From Methylobacterium indicum (GTDB taxonomy: Bacteria; Pseudomonadota; Alphaproteobacteria; Rhizobiales; Beijerinckiaceae): DNA of 64,000 nucleotides. This document shows positions 50,446-59,052 of the stretch, in pieces. How positions within the stretch are numbered: the first letter of the stretch is position 1; every line of letters begins with the position of its first letter. Position numbers and translations under genes: made by a program. The notes under the pieces are model-generated. The model was given only the letters and a program-made list of their open reading frames with translations. It was not told the DNA's origin and made no database searches. Location: NCBI RefSeq assembly GCF_001043895.1, contig NZ_JTHF01000068.1, positions 1 through 64,000 on the forward strand. Reading direction: 5' to 3'.

Positions 50446-51496
50446 TGCGCCCCTCGCCCGTCCCGCCGACCACGCCGCCTGCCGGGCCGCGATCCGGGCG
50501 GGGTCCCGCAGCTTCTACGCCGCCTCGTGGCTGCTGCCCCGGGCCGTGCGCCGGGACGCCTACGGGCTCTACGCCTTCTGCCGCCTCTCGGACGACGCGG
50601 TGGACGGGGCGGGCGCCCGGGCCGACGCGGTGCCGCGGCTGCGGGCGCGGCTCGCCTCGGTCTATGCCGGCCGGCCCGCCGACGCGCCCGCCGACCGGGC
50701 GCTCGCCGAGATCGTCGCCCGCCACGCGATCCCCCAGGCCCTGCCCGCCGCCCTTCTCGAGGGGCTGGCCTGGGACGCTGCCGGGCGGCGCTACCCGGAC
50801 CTCTCCGCCCTCGCCGCCTACGCGGCCCGGGTCGCCGGCTCGGTCGGGGCGATGATGACCCTGGTGATGGGCGAGCGCTCGGCGGAGGCGCTGGCCCGGG
50901 CCTGCGACCTCGGCATCGCCATGCAGCTCACCAACGTCGCCCGCGACGTCGGCGAGGATGCCCGCGCCGGGCGCCTCTACCTGCCGGAATCGTGGCTGCG
51001 CGAGGCCGGGATCGACCCCGACGCCTTTCTCGCGCGGCCGGAGGCGAGCCCGGCCCTGGCCTCCGTGGTGGCCCGCCTGCTCGCCGCCGCCGACGTCCTG
51101 TACGAGCGGGCGGAGGCCGGCATCGCGCTCCTGCCCCCCGCCTGCCGCCCGGCGGTCCGGGCGGCCGGTCTGATCTACGCCGAGATCGGCCGCGACCTGA
51201 CCCGCTCCGGACTCGATCCGGTCGGCCGGCGCGCCCGGGTGCCGGGCGCCCGCAAGGCCCGGCTCCTCGCCCGCGCGGCGCTCGTCGCCTCGCCCCGCCG
51301 CCCCGAGCGGCCGGCCCTGCCGGAGGCGGCCTTCCTCCTCGCGGCGGTGGCGGCGATGCCCCGGCCCATCGCCGGGCCACCCCTGGCCCCGCCTCGCCCG
51401 GCCTGGTGGAATGTCGGCGCGCAGGTCGTGCGCGTCCTCGATCTCATCGAGGTGCTGCGCGAGCGCGAGCGCCTGGGGGGCGCGGCGCCGTCGTGA
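50426..51496 (+). CDS. crtB: Phytoene synthase
   Basis: A 356-residue squalene/phytoene synthase that condenses two GGPP. The motifs FCRLSDDAVDG and LTNVARDVGEDARAGRLYLP hold the two Asp-rich Mg sites; GSRSFYAASWLLP is the N-terminal family block. It overlaps crtI by 20 nt. A GTGA junction follows with a small membrane ORF. Confidence 0.95.
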   Translation: MLPSSPDAPLARPADHAACRAAIRAGSRSFYAASWLLPRAVRRDAYGLYAFCRLSDDAVDGAGARADAVPRLRARLASVYAGRPADAPADRALAEIVARHAIPQALPAALLEGLAWDAAGRRYPDLSALAAYAARVAGSVGAMMTLVMGERSAEALARACDLGIAMQLTNVARDVGEDARAGRLYLPESWLREAGIDPDAFLARPEASPALASVVARLLAAADVLYERAEAGIALLPPACRPAVRAAGLIYAEIGRDLTRSGLDPVGRRARVPGARKARLLARAALVASPRRPERPALPEAAFLLAAVAAMPRPIAGPPLAPPRPAWWNVGAQVVRVLDLIEVLRERERLGGAAPS

Positions 51497-51642
51497 ACGA
51501 GACGCTGTTCGCGCTCCTCGATTTCGGGCTCGTCTTCGGGGCCGTTCTGGGCCTCGGCTTCTGGCAGCTCTGGGTCCTGCGGCGCGACAGGCGGCAGAGC
51601 GAGGCGGACCGGCGCGGCGACGATCCGGGTCCGGAGACGTGA
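51493..51642 (+). CDS. 49-residue membrane protein after crtB
   Basis: The ORF reads VNETLFALLDFGLVFGAVLG, then LGFWQLWVLRRDRRQSEADR and a short charged tail. It has one membrane helix and a basic cytoplasmic C-terminus. The GTG start at 51493 overlaps the crtB stop (GTGA), so coupled translation is likely. Small ORFs of this pattern after crtB are seen in other phototrophic alphaproteobacteria as unnamed proteins. No functional assignment is possible. Confidence 0.6.
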   Translation: MNETLFALLDFGLVFGAVLGLGFWQLWVLRRDRRQSEADRRGDDPGPET

Positions 51643-51713
51643 AGGGCTCACGACACGCGGATGGCAACGAAGACGGTCCCGCGACTGCCGGACCGCCACC
51701 AGGGAGGAACGCC

Positions 51714-52748
51714 ATGACGGGTCTGCGCACGATGCGCCGAAATACCCTCGTTGCCGGGCTCGCCCTCTGTCTCGCGGCCTCGGCCGCGCGCGCCGAGGTG
51801 AAGGCGGGGCCGGTGCTGATGCATTGGGGGACGTGCCAGGCCTCCGGGGCCGTGCCCTACCCGGCCGGCAGCTTCGGCGACCGCTTCCTGGTGGTGAGCG
51901 ACGGGGACGACAGCTTGCGCCTCTACCGGGCGAACGAGTCCGGCCCGCCGCTGCCCCTGAAGGGCGGTGACCTCGACGCGGCCCTCGCCACCGATGCCCG
52001 CGAGGAGCCGGGCCGGTCCGACCTCGAGGCCTTGACCTGGCTCGGCGGCGAGCTCGTCGCGATCGGCTCCCATGGCCGCGATGCCGAGGGCCGGACCCGC
52101 GAGGCCACGCGCCAGATCCTCGCCCTGTCGGTCGGCGGCGACGCGGCGGCGCCCGCGGTGACGCCGAAGGGCAAGGCGGTCCGGGGGCTCGCCAAGGCGC
52201 TGTCCGATCTCGATCCGGCGCTCGCCGACCGCATCGCCGTCGATCTCGCGGCAAAGCCGAACCTCAGCCCGCAGCGGCGGGGTCTCGCCGTCGAGGGATT
52301 GAGCGCCACACCCGATGGGAGCGGCCTGCTCGTCGGCCTCGGCAACCCGCTCAACGCCGACAACGACGCCCTGGTGGTGCCGGTCGAGAACCCGGCCGCG
52401 ATGCTGGGGGAGGGGGCGGCCCCCAAGCTCGGCAAGCCGATCGCCCTCGACCTCAAGGGCCGCGGCATCCGCGACATCGCCTATGCGGGCGGGATCAAGG
52501 CCTACTTCATCGTGGCGGGCGGCCGTGGGGGCGCCTTCGATCTCTACCGCTGGTCGGGCAAGACCGGCGAGGCCCCGTCCCGGGTACCCGGGGCCGCCGA
52601 GGCGATGGCGGCGATCCCCGATTTCCAGCCCGAGGGGCTCCTCGTCGCCCAGGACGGCACGAAGGTGCAGCTTCTCGGCGACGACACCGACATCTGTCCG
52701 GCGCGCAGGCCGCAGGGGTTCCGCAGCGTGGTGCTGGACCTGCAATGA
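51714..52748 (+). CDS. Secreted DUF3616-type protein
   Basis: A 344-residue protein with a Sec signal peptide (MTGLRTMRRNTLVAGLALCL, cut near AARAE). The mature part is repetitive and beta-rich (LVVSDGDDSLRLYRA, DLEALTWLGGELVAIGSHGRD, GLAVEGLSATPDGSGLLVGL), with the look of a DUF3616/beta-propeller-like periplasmic protein. GGGAGG precedes the ATG at 51714. It marks the end of the PGC, 71 bp after the small crtB-linked ORF. Function unknown. Confidence 0.75.
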   Translation: MTGLRTMRRNTLVAGLALCLAASAARAEVKAGPVLMHWGTCQASGAVPYPAGSFGDRFLVVSDGDDSLRLYRANESGPPLPLKGGDLDAALATDAREEPGRSDLEALTWLGGELVAIGSHGRDAEGRTREATRQILALSVGGDAAAPAVTPKGKAVRGLAKALSDLDPALADRIAVDLAAKPNLSPQRRGLAVEGLSATPDGSGLLVGLGNPLNADNDALVVPVENPAAMLGEGAAPKLGKPIALDLKGRGIRDIAYAGGIKAYFIVAGGRGGAFDLYRWSGKTGEAPSRVPGAAEAMAAIPDFQPEGLLVAQDGTKVQLLGDDTDICPARRPQGFRSVVLDLQ

Positions 52749-52779
52749 CCACGGATGCGCCGCGGGGCCGGGCCTGACG

Positions 52780-53097
52780 TCAAGCTTCCCGGTCCGGCTC
52801 GCCGGTGCGGGCGGCTTGCCCGGCGACGTAGCGGCGGCGCGCCTCGGCGGCGTCCCGGAAGGTCCTGGAGCGGGGCGGCACCTCCGCCAGCTTGCGGATC
52901 TCGCGCAGGATCAGCTCGGCCTCGAACGCCGCGGCACGCTCGGCCGCGGCGGCCCGGCTGTCGGCACCGTGCGAGTCGCTGTAGCGCTCCAGACCGTCGC
53001 GGCAGACCGCGACGCGGTAATCGAGCCAGGCGATCACGTCGAGAAAGGCCCGCTCGCGGATCTCCGCGGCGGTGGCCCGGCGCTTCTTGTCGCTCAT
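52780..53097 (-). CDS. Small hypothetical cytoplasmic protein
   Basis: A 105-residue, highly charged, mainly helical protein (KKRRATAAEIRERAFLDVI, DSRAAAAERAAAFEAELIL). The ATG at 53097 gives a compact product beginning MSDKKRR; an in-frame start at 53121 is possible. It faces the DUF3616 gene convergently. No family recognised. Composition and codon use match neighbouring genes, so it is probably real. Confidence 0.5.
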   Translation of the reverse strand: MSDKKRRATAAEIRERAFLDVIAWLDYRVAVCRDGLERYSDSHGADSRAAAAERAAAFEAELILREIRKLAEVPPRSRTFRDAAEARRRYVAGQAARTGEPDREA

Positions 53098-53428
53098 ACC
53101 GTCCCGCCTTGGCATCGGCACGTCGATACCACGGCGTCCGGCTCATTGGCGCCGACGCCCATTCGGGCTTGTCTTGCACCTCCGAACGGATCCGTTCGAC
53201 GGCGCTGCGGTCTCACTCCTCGTCCCGTGGGGACGACGGTCTCGTGCATCGCCCGGCCCGTCCGATCTCGGCCTCGATTCCGGCGGCCGCGCCCGTCGGT
53301 ATAACGCGTCGCTGCCCGGTCCGCGACGGCGCACGACGAGGGCGGACCGGCGGGACAGGAATCGTTAGGATTTGAGCGATAGTGTCAGGAGGTCCGAAAG
53401 GGCCGGGTCTTGCCGGCCCCGGACACGG
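53098..53428. other. 331-bp spacer, no gene supported
   Basis: This stretch lies between two minus-strand genes. It contains the promoter region of the 105-residue gene and the 3' flank of gcrA. Open frames inside it lack ribosome binding sites and protein-like sequence. A possible promoter was not resolvable. Confidence 0.5.
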
Positions 53429-53944
53429 CTACCGGAAGCCGACGACCTTGCGGTCGCGCTTGCGCTCGGCGGCGGGCTGGTAGGCGATGCGGCTGTGGTG
53501 GGTGCAGTAGGGCAGGCCGGTGATCGCCCGGTCGCCGCAGAAACGAAAATCCGGGGTCGAGGGGTCGCCCATCGGCCAGCGGCACATGAAATCCCGCAGC
53601 TCCATGATGGTCACGCGGGAGCTCTCCGGCAGCGCGACGGCGGAGGGCGGCGCGGAAGCGGGCTGGATCAGCGCGAGGGCCGGCGGCGCGGGCGCGACCA
53701 CGCTGGGCGTCCCGCCGACGGAGACGGGGGATTCGGGTTCGGGACGCGGACGGCGACCGGCCTGGGCTCCGTTGGGCTTGGTCACGCGCCCGGCGAGCCC
53801 GAGGCGGTGGACCTTGCCGATGACGGCGTTGCGGGAGACTCCGCCGATCTCGGCGGCGATCTGGCTGGCGCTGTGGCCATCGCTCCAGAGCCGCTTGAGA
53901 AGCTCGACGCGTTCCTTCGTCCAGCTCGGACCCGCATCCATCAT
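53429..53944 (-). CDS. gcrA: GcrA-family cell cycle regulator
   Basis: A 171-residue alphaproteobacterial cell-cycle regulator that binds sigma70-RNA polymerase and methylated GANTC sites in Caulobacter. The N-terminal DNA-binding helix-turn-helix SWTKERVELLKRLWSDGHSASQ and EIGGVSRNAVIGKVHRLGL are diagnostic. A Pro/Ala-rich linker leads to the C-terminal MELRDFMCRWPMGDP ... CHHS-like Cys/His region that contacts sigma factor. GGAGG stands 5 nt before the ATG at 53944; an in-frame GTG at 53956 is less likely. Confidence 0.93.
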   Translation of the reverse strand: MMDAGPSWTKERVELLKRLWSDGHSASQIAAEIGGVSRNAVIGKVHRLGLAGRVTKPNGAQAGRRPRPEPESPVSVGGTPSVVAPAPPALALIQPASAPPSAVALPESSRVTIMELRDFMCRWPMGDPSTPDFRFCGDRAITGLPYCTHHSRIAYQPAAERKRDRKVVGFR

Positions 53945-54483
53945 CGCCGCCTCCACTCACCCGACATCACCCATGGAATCGGCAAGCGGCCGCGAGCGGC
54001 TCGCCGTTCGACCGCGCGTTCAGTCCGTCCGATCCTGCTGGTGATCGCCGCCACGCTCCGGGCGCTGGCGACGGGGTGAACCTACAGGACGCCCTAACAT
54101 CCGCGCAAGAGTCCGGCCCCCGGCCGCGCCGGTTTTTCCCCGCACCCGGCGGCCTGCCCGAACCGGGCTTCATCACCCCGTCGCGCCGCCCTCCCGCTGC
54201 GCCCGCATTCCTCGCGCATCGATAAATCTCTCTTTCGATCAAAGACTTGTCGGCCAAGTTCGTCGAGCCTCTCGTGCGGTTCCGTCCGGCGAACATGGGT
54301 TGAACCGCCGTCGCGCTCCTCGACCTGCGAGGGTTGCCGGTGCGGTCGCCGGCAAGCGTGGCCGCAGCGCCACGGCCCTCGGCCCCACCCCCGTCCGGAT
54401 ACGTTGCCGGGGGGCGGGGCGGGACCTATCTTGCGCGGGAGAAAGCGGGCCGACGCGATCACCGACGGCCCCCGGGAGACCTC
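53945..54483. other. 539-bp divergent spacer between gcrA and eipB
   Basis: The two genes diverge, so both promoters should lie here. A small GC stem with T5 (CCGGC-CGC-GCCGG-TTTTT, 54120-54137) is visible. Frames that run through the region have no RBS, and the eipB frame continues upstream to 54334 without a signal peptide there. Nothing else is supported. Confidence 0.5.
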
Positions 54484-55386
54484 ATGCGAACAGCCCTCGC
54501 GTGCGTCGTGCTCGCGCTCTCGTCGCCCGCCTGGGCAGCCGAGAGCGTGCATCTCGCGCCCCATCGCGCCGTCTACGATCTGTCGCTGTCCGGCAGCTCC
54601 GGCACCCGCGCGGTCGAGAATGCCCGCGGCCGGATCGTGTTCGACTTCACCGGCGATGCCTGCAAGGGGTACGCCCTGCAGTACCGGCAGGTCACGGTGC
54701 TGGAGAGCTCGGAGAGCGGCAGCCGCACCTCCGACCTGCGCAACACCACCTTCGAGGCGGGCGACGGGCGCAGCTTCCGCTTCCGCACCCAGTCCGACCT
54801 CAACGGCAAGACGACCGCCCCGGTGGACGGCAACGCCGAGCGCAGCGACAAGGGCCTCGCGGTCACCCTCAAGCAGCCCAAGCGCGGCGAGTTCGGCGTG
54901 CCCGGGGAGGTGCTGTTTCCCGCCGCCCACATGAAGCGGCTGATCGAGGCCGCCCGCGCCGGGCAATCCACGGTTGCCGTCAAGGTGTTCGACGGCTCCG
55001 ACGACGGCCGCAAGGTCTACGACACCCTGGCGGTCATCGGTGCACGGCGCGTCGCCGCCAAGGCGGAGGCCAAGCCCGACGCGACCGGAACGCCCCCAGC
55101 CGATCCCGCGGCGCCCGCCGGGCCGGATCTCAAACCGGAATCCAGGCCGGTTCCGGTCGAGGCGGCGTTGCGCGACGGCGCGATGGCGCTGATGCCGCAT
55201 TGGCCGGTGACCCTGAGCTACTTCTCGCCGGGGGAAGGGGAGCGCACCCCGGTCTACGTCCTCGCCTTCGACCTCTACGAGAACGGCGTCAGCGCGGCGC
55301 TCCGCCTCGATTACGGCGAGTTCTCCCTCAAGGGCGAGCTGTCGCGCATCGAGCTCCTGCCCGAGAGCAAGGATTGCAAGCCCTGA
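54484..55386 (+). CDS. eipB: EipB-family cell-envelope integrity protein (DUF1849)
   Basis: A 300-residue periplasmic protein. The signal peptide begins MRTALACVVLALSSPAWA at the ATG 54484; the longer frame from 54334 has no export signal. Mature EipB is a beta-spiral with one conserved disulphide; here the Cys are in GDACKGYALQYR and at the end in SKDCKP. VHLAPHRAVYDLSLS and NTTFEAGDGRSFRF are typical. In Brucella it maintains envelope integrity. Confidence 0.88.
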   Translation: MRTALACVVLALSSPAWAAESVHLAPHRAVYDLSLSGSSGTRAVENARGRIVFDFTGDACKGYALQYRQVTVLESSESGSRTSDLRNTTFEAGDGRSFRFRTQSDLNGKTTAPVDGNAERSDKGLAVTLKQPKRGEFGVPGEVLFPAAHMKRLIEAARAGQSTVAVKVFDGSDDGRKVYDTLAVIGARRVAAKAEAKPDATGTPPADPAAPAGPDLKPESRPVPVEAALRDGAMALMPHWPVTLSYFSPGEGERTPVYVLAFDLYENGVSAALRLDYGEFSLKGELSRIELLPESKDCKP

Positions 55387-55399
55387 CCGGAGCAGCGCC

Positions 55400-56755
55400 C
55401 TAACCGCGCTCCCGTCCCGGCCGGCCGCGGACCGGCCCGTCGAGAGGAGCCCGGTCGCGGGCCGGCTTGCCCGTCGGCATCCGGTCCGCCTCCAGCGGCG
55501 CGAAGCCGAGGCCGCGCTGCACCGCGGCGGCGCCGAAACGCTCGCGCAGGGCGTCGATCGCCGCGGCCCGGCTGGCGTCGCGGATCGCCGAGACGTCGGC
55601 GAGGTCGCCGCGGTCGGCATGGGCGGCCCCGCACAGGTCGCCGGCCCCGATCCCGATCAGCCTGTAGGCGGTGCCGTCGCAGGCCTCGCGCAGCAGCGCC
55701 TCGGCCGGGCGGAAGAGCCGCTCGGCGACCTGCGTCGGGGCGAGCCCCGAGCGGGTGCGGGTGCGCAGGCGAAAATCCCGGTCCTTCAGCTTCAGGGTGA
55801 CGCTGCCGGCGGCGAACTCGGCCCGCTTCAGCCGCCGCGCCACCTTCTCGCAGAGCTGCCACAGGATCGGCCGCAGCTCGGCGAAGCCGCGCAGGTCCTC
55901 CGCGAAGGTGGTCTCGCCCGAGACGCTTTTCGTTTCCCGCGAGGGCTGAACCCGGCGGGGGTCCTCGCCGCGGGCGAGCGCCATCAGGCGGGACGCGTCG
56001 CGCCCCAGCCCCGCATGCAGCCGCTCCGGCGCCACCCGGGCGATGTCGCCGACATGGCGGATGCCCAGAGCCGCGAGGCGCTCGGCCGCCGCCTGGCCGA
56101 TGCCCGGGATGATCCGCACCGGCTTTGCCGCCAGGAAGGCGGCGGCCTCCTCGCGGCCGATGATCGAGAAGCCGCGGGGCTTCTCGAGGTCGGAGGCGAT
56201 CTTGGCCAGGAACTTGTTCGGGGCGAGCCCGACCGAGACCGTGATGCCGATTTCGGCCTCGACCCGGCGGACGAAGCGCGCCAGCGTGACCGCGGGCGGC
56301 GCCCCGTGCAGCCGCTCGGTGCCCGACAGATCGAGGAAGGCCTCGTCGATCGAGACCGGCTCGACCAGGGGCGTGAGGTCCAGCATCATCGCCCGCACCT
56401 GCCGGCCGACCCGGGCGTATTTTTCCATGTCGGGCCGCAGCACCACCGCGTCCGGGCAGGCCTCAAGGGCCCGGTACATCGGCATCGCCGAATGCACGCC
56501 GCGGATGCGGGCGATGTAGCAGGCGGTCGCCACCACGCCGCGCCTGCCCCCGCCGATGATCAGCGGCCGGTCCCGCAGCGAGGGATCGTCCCGCTTCTCG
56601 ACCGCGGCGTAGAAGGCGTCGCAATCGATATGCGCGATCGACAGCGCGTCGCGCTCCGGATGGGCGAGGAGGCGCGGCGAGCCGCAGGCCCGGCAGCGGA
56701 GCGTGCCGGGCGGGACGCTCGCCCCGCAATCGCGGCAGAGCAGCGCGCCGCTCAC
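55400..56755 (-). CDS. dinB: DNA polymerase IV with N-terminal zinc ribbon
   Basis: A 451-residue Y-family translesion polymerase. Residues 1-30 are a zinc ribbon (CRDCG...CRACG), typical of alphaproteobacterial DinB. The catalytic residues are in IAHIDCDAFYAAVE and VSIDEAFLDLSG; the helix-hairpin-helix IPGIGQAAAERLAALGI follows. A C-terminal little-finger domain ends in a Pro/Arg-rich tail. It overlaps the DUF3572 gene upstream (ATGA) and converges on eipB at 13 bp. Confidence 0.94.
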   Translation of the reverse strand: MSGALLCRDCGASVPPGTLRCRACGSPRLLAHPERDALSIAHIDCDAFYAAVEKRDDPSLRDRPLIIGGGRRGVVATACYIARIRGVHSAMPMYRALEACPDAVVLRPDMEKYARVGRQVRAMMLDLTPLVEPVSIDEAFLDLSGTERLHGAPPAVTLARFVRRVEAEIGITVSVGLAPNKFLAKIASDLEKPRGFSIIGREEAAAFLAAKPVRIIPGIGQAAAERLAALGIRHVGDIARVAPERLHAGLGRDASRLMALARGEDPRRVQPSRETKSVSGETTFAEDLRGFAELRPILWQLCEKVARRLKRAEFAAGSVTLKLKDRDFRLRTRTRSGLAPTQVAERLFRPAEALLREACDGTAYRLIGIGAGDLCGAAHADRGDLADVSAIRDASRAAAIDALRERFGAAAVQRGLGFAPLEADRMPTGKPARDRAPLDGPVRGRPGRERG

Positions 56756-57093
56756 GCCCCGAACTCGTCCGGGTCCGGGGGGCCGAGGCGGCGCCAGGCC
56801 TGGGCGATCTGCTCGGGCGAGACGTCGAGGGAGCCCGCGCAGGCGAGCAAAAGTTCCTCGTCCGCCACGACATGATCGAGCAGGCCCGCCACGAGCTCGG
56901 GCGTGCCGGCCGCCCGCCGCAGGGCATCGGGCGACAGGCCGGTGCTCTCCATGAAGCGCAGGAGCCGGCCCGGATCCCCGGTGACATACTCGAAGACCCG
57001 GGTCCCCAGCGCCTCCGCGGCGGATTCGCTCAGCACTCCGCCACGGGGACCCGTCCCCCTGGCCAATCCATCGAATTTGCGTTTCATCAACAT
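56752..57093 (-). CDS. DUF3572-family protein
   Basis: A 113-residue helical alphaproteobacterial protein ([53 protein letters not shown]). DUF3572 genes usually neighbour divK/pleD, as here. The start is an ATG at 57093; an ATG at 57087 is equally possible and neither has a clear RBS. The stop overlaps the dinB start. Function unknown. It diverges from divK. Confidence 0.85.
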   Translation of the reverse strand: MLMKRKFDGLARGTGPRGGVLSESAAEALGTRVFEYVTGDPGRLLRFMESTGLSPDALRRAAGTPELVAGLLDHVVADEELLLACAGSLDVSPEQIAQAWRRLGPPDPDEFGA

Positions 57094-57171
57094 GTGTCGC
57101 TTAACAGTGTTGCTGTTCCGGTCGCAGCCGGGGTGTGACGCGGCCCGCTGGAGCGCCGGAGACAGTGAGCC

Positions 57172-57552
57172 ATGACGAAGACGGTGCTCATCGTCGAGGA
57201 CAACGAGCTGAACATGAAGCTCTTCAACGACCTGTTGGAGGCTCACGGCTACGCGACCCTCAAGACGGCCAACGGGATCGAGGCGATCGAGCTGGCGCGC
57301 CGGCATCGGCCTGACCTGATCCTGATGGACATCCAACTCCCCGAGGTCTCGGGCCTCGAAGTCACTAAATGGCTCAAGGAGGACGACGACCTCAAGAGCA
57401 TCCCGGTGATCGCGATCACGGCCTTCGCCATGAAGGGCGACGAGGAGCGGATCCGCGAGGGCGGCTGCGAGGCCTATCTGTCGAAGCCGATCTCGGTCGC
57501 GAAGTTCCTCGCGACGGTCCGGACCTACGTTGGCGACGAGCGCCAGAGCTGA
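57172..57552 (+). CDS. divK: DivK single-domain response regulator
   Basis: A 126-residue receiver protein that relays phosphorylation from DivJ/PleC to DivL/CckA in cell-cycle control. Phosphoacceptor Asp53 is in [12 protein letters not shown], acidic site VEDNELN at the N-terminus, Thr in [10 protein letters not shown] and Lys in LSKPIS. The ATG at 57172 has no obvious RBS. pleD starts 28 bp downstream. Confidence 0.95.
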   Translation: MTKTVLIVEDNELNMKLFNDLLEAHGYATLKTANGIEAIELARRHRPDLILMDIQLPEVSGLEVTKWLKEDDDLKSIPVIAITAFAMKGDEERIREGGCEAYLSKPISVAKFLATVRTYVGDERQS

Positions 57553-57580
57553 GCAGAAGCTGAGAGAGGCCTGTCCTTCC

Positions 57581-58945
57581 ATGTCGGCACGCGTCCTGAT
57601 CGTCGACGACCTCTTTCCGAACATCAAGCTGCTCGAGACGAAGCTGTCGCTCGAGTATTTCGACGTCGTCTCGGCGATGAACGGGCCCGACGCCCTCGCG
57701 ATCTGCGAGAAGGGGCTGTGCGACATCGTGCTGCTCGACGTGATGATGCCCGGGATGGACGGGTTCGAGGTCTGCCGCCGGATCAAGGCGACGCCGACCA
57801 CGGCGCACCTCCCGGTCGTCATGGTGACCGCCCTCGACCAGCCGAGCGACCGCCTGCGCGGGCTCGACGCCGGCGCCGACGATTTCTTGACGAAGCCGAT
57901 CGACGACACCGCCCTGATGGCCCGGGTGCGCAGCCTGGTGCGCCTCAAGGCGGTGACCGACGAGCTGCGCAGCCGTGCCATGGCCTCGCGCGTCGGCGAT
58001 CCGCTGGCGGCGGCCGCCGCCGAGACCGGGCACAATGCCAACGTGCTCATCGTCGAAGATCGCCGCTCCGCCGCCGACCGCCTGTCGGCGGCACTCGGTC
58101 AGTACCACTGCGTCGAGACGGTGGCGACGCCCCAGGAGGCGCTGGAGCGGGTCAAGGCCGGCGAGTACGACGTGGTCCTGGTGAGCCTCGACCTGCAGGA
58201 CCATGACGGCCTGCGCCTGTGCAGCCAGCTGCGTTCCCTCGACCGTACCCGCACCGTGCCGGTGGTCATGCTGGCCGAGCCGCATGACCGTGCCCGGATC
58301 ATGCGCGGCCTCGATCTCGGCGTGCACGATTATCTCGTCCGTCCGATCGACCGCAACGAGCTCGTCGCCCGGGTCCGCACGCAGGTGAAGCGCAAGCGCT
58401 TCTCGCACTCGCTGCGCGAGTCGGTCCAGGCCTCGATGGACCTCGCCGTCACCGACGGGCTGACCGGCCTGCACAACCGGCGCTACCTCGACAGCTACCT
58501 CGCCGGCCTCTTCTCCGAGCCGTCGCTGCGCGAGCGGCCGGTCTCGCTGCTGATCCTCGACATCGACCGATTCAAGTCGATCAACGACCGCTTCGGCCAC
58601 GATGCCGGCGACGAGGTGCTGAAAGAATTCGCCACCCGCATCCGCGCCCAGACCCGCGGCATCGACGTGGTGGCGCGGTTCGGCGGCGAGGAGATCGTCG
58701 TGGTGGTGCCCGATACCGGGCTCGACGCCGCCCGCCAGGTCGCCGAGCGCATCCGCGAGCGGATCGAGGCGGCCCCGTTCGCCGTGCAGCGCGGCACCTG
58801 CTCGATCGAGGTGACGGTCTCGATCGGCGTCGCCGCCCGCCAAGCCAACGACGTCGAGGCGGGCACGCTGCTCAAGCGCGCCGATCTCGCGCTCTACGAG
58901 GCCAAGCAGGCCGGCCGGAATCGGGTCGTCGCCGCGGCGGCGTGA
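57581..58945 (+). CDS. pleD: PleD diguanylate cyclase response regulator
   Basis: A 454-residue REC-REC-GGDEF protein that makes c-di-GMP for pole development. REC1 has the Asp in IVLLDVMMPGMDGF. In REC2 the equivalent position is Ser in VLVSLDLQDHDG, so it is a degenerate adaptor domain, as in Caulobacter PleD. The active site is RFGGEEI, with an RxxD inhibitory site (RGID) five residues before it. The start at 57581 is the first in-frame ATG after the divK overlap region. Confidence 0.94.
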   Translation: MSARVLIVDDLFPNIKLLETKLSLEYFDVVSAMNGPDALAICEKGLCDIVLLDVMMPGMDGFEVCRRIKATPTTAHLPVVMVTALDQPSDRLRGLDAGADDFLTKPIDDTALMARVRSLVRLKAVTDELRSRAMASRVGDPLAAAAAETGHNANVLIVEDRRSAADRLSAALGQYHCVETVATPQEALERVKAGEYDVVLVSLDLQDHDGLRLCSQLRSLDRTRTVPVVMLAEPHDRARIMRGLDLGVHDYLVRPIDRNELVARVRTQVKRKRFSHSLRESVQASMDLAVTDGLTGLHNRRYLDSYLAGLFSEPSLRERPVSLLILDIDRFKSINDRFGHDAGDEVLKEFATRIRAQTRGIDVVARFGGEEIVVVVPDTGLDAARQVAERIRERIEAAPFAVQRGTCSIEVTVSIGVAARQANDVEAGTLLKRADLALYEAKQAGRNRVVAAAA

Positions 58946-59022
58946 GCGGGCATTCGCCCTCGACCGGCATGACGCCTGGGTCGGCCACGCTTCCCGGCCT
59001 GTGACGCCGGGCTCCGAGGGGA

Positions 59023-59043
59023 GGGGGCGGCCGATCCGCCCCC
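59023..59043. terminator. GC hairpin between convergent pleD and nnr
   Basis: GGGGGCGG-CCGAT-CCGCCCCC, an 8-bp perfect stem, lies 77 bp after the pleD stop and 9 bp past the nnr stop on the other strand. There is no T-tract. Confidence 0.35.
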
Positions 59044-59052
59044 GGCCGATCG

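Noticed and set aside
54120-54137. A terminator-like hairpin with T5 between gcrA and eipB
   Set aside because: No plus-strand gene ends before it, and the stem is only 5 bp, so it was noted in the spacer entry but not called.
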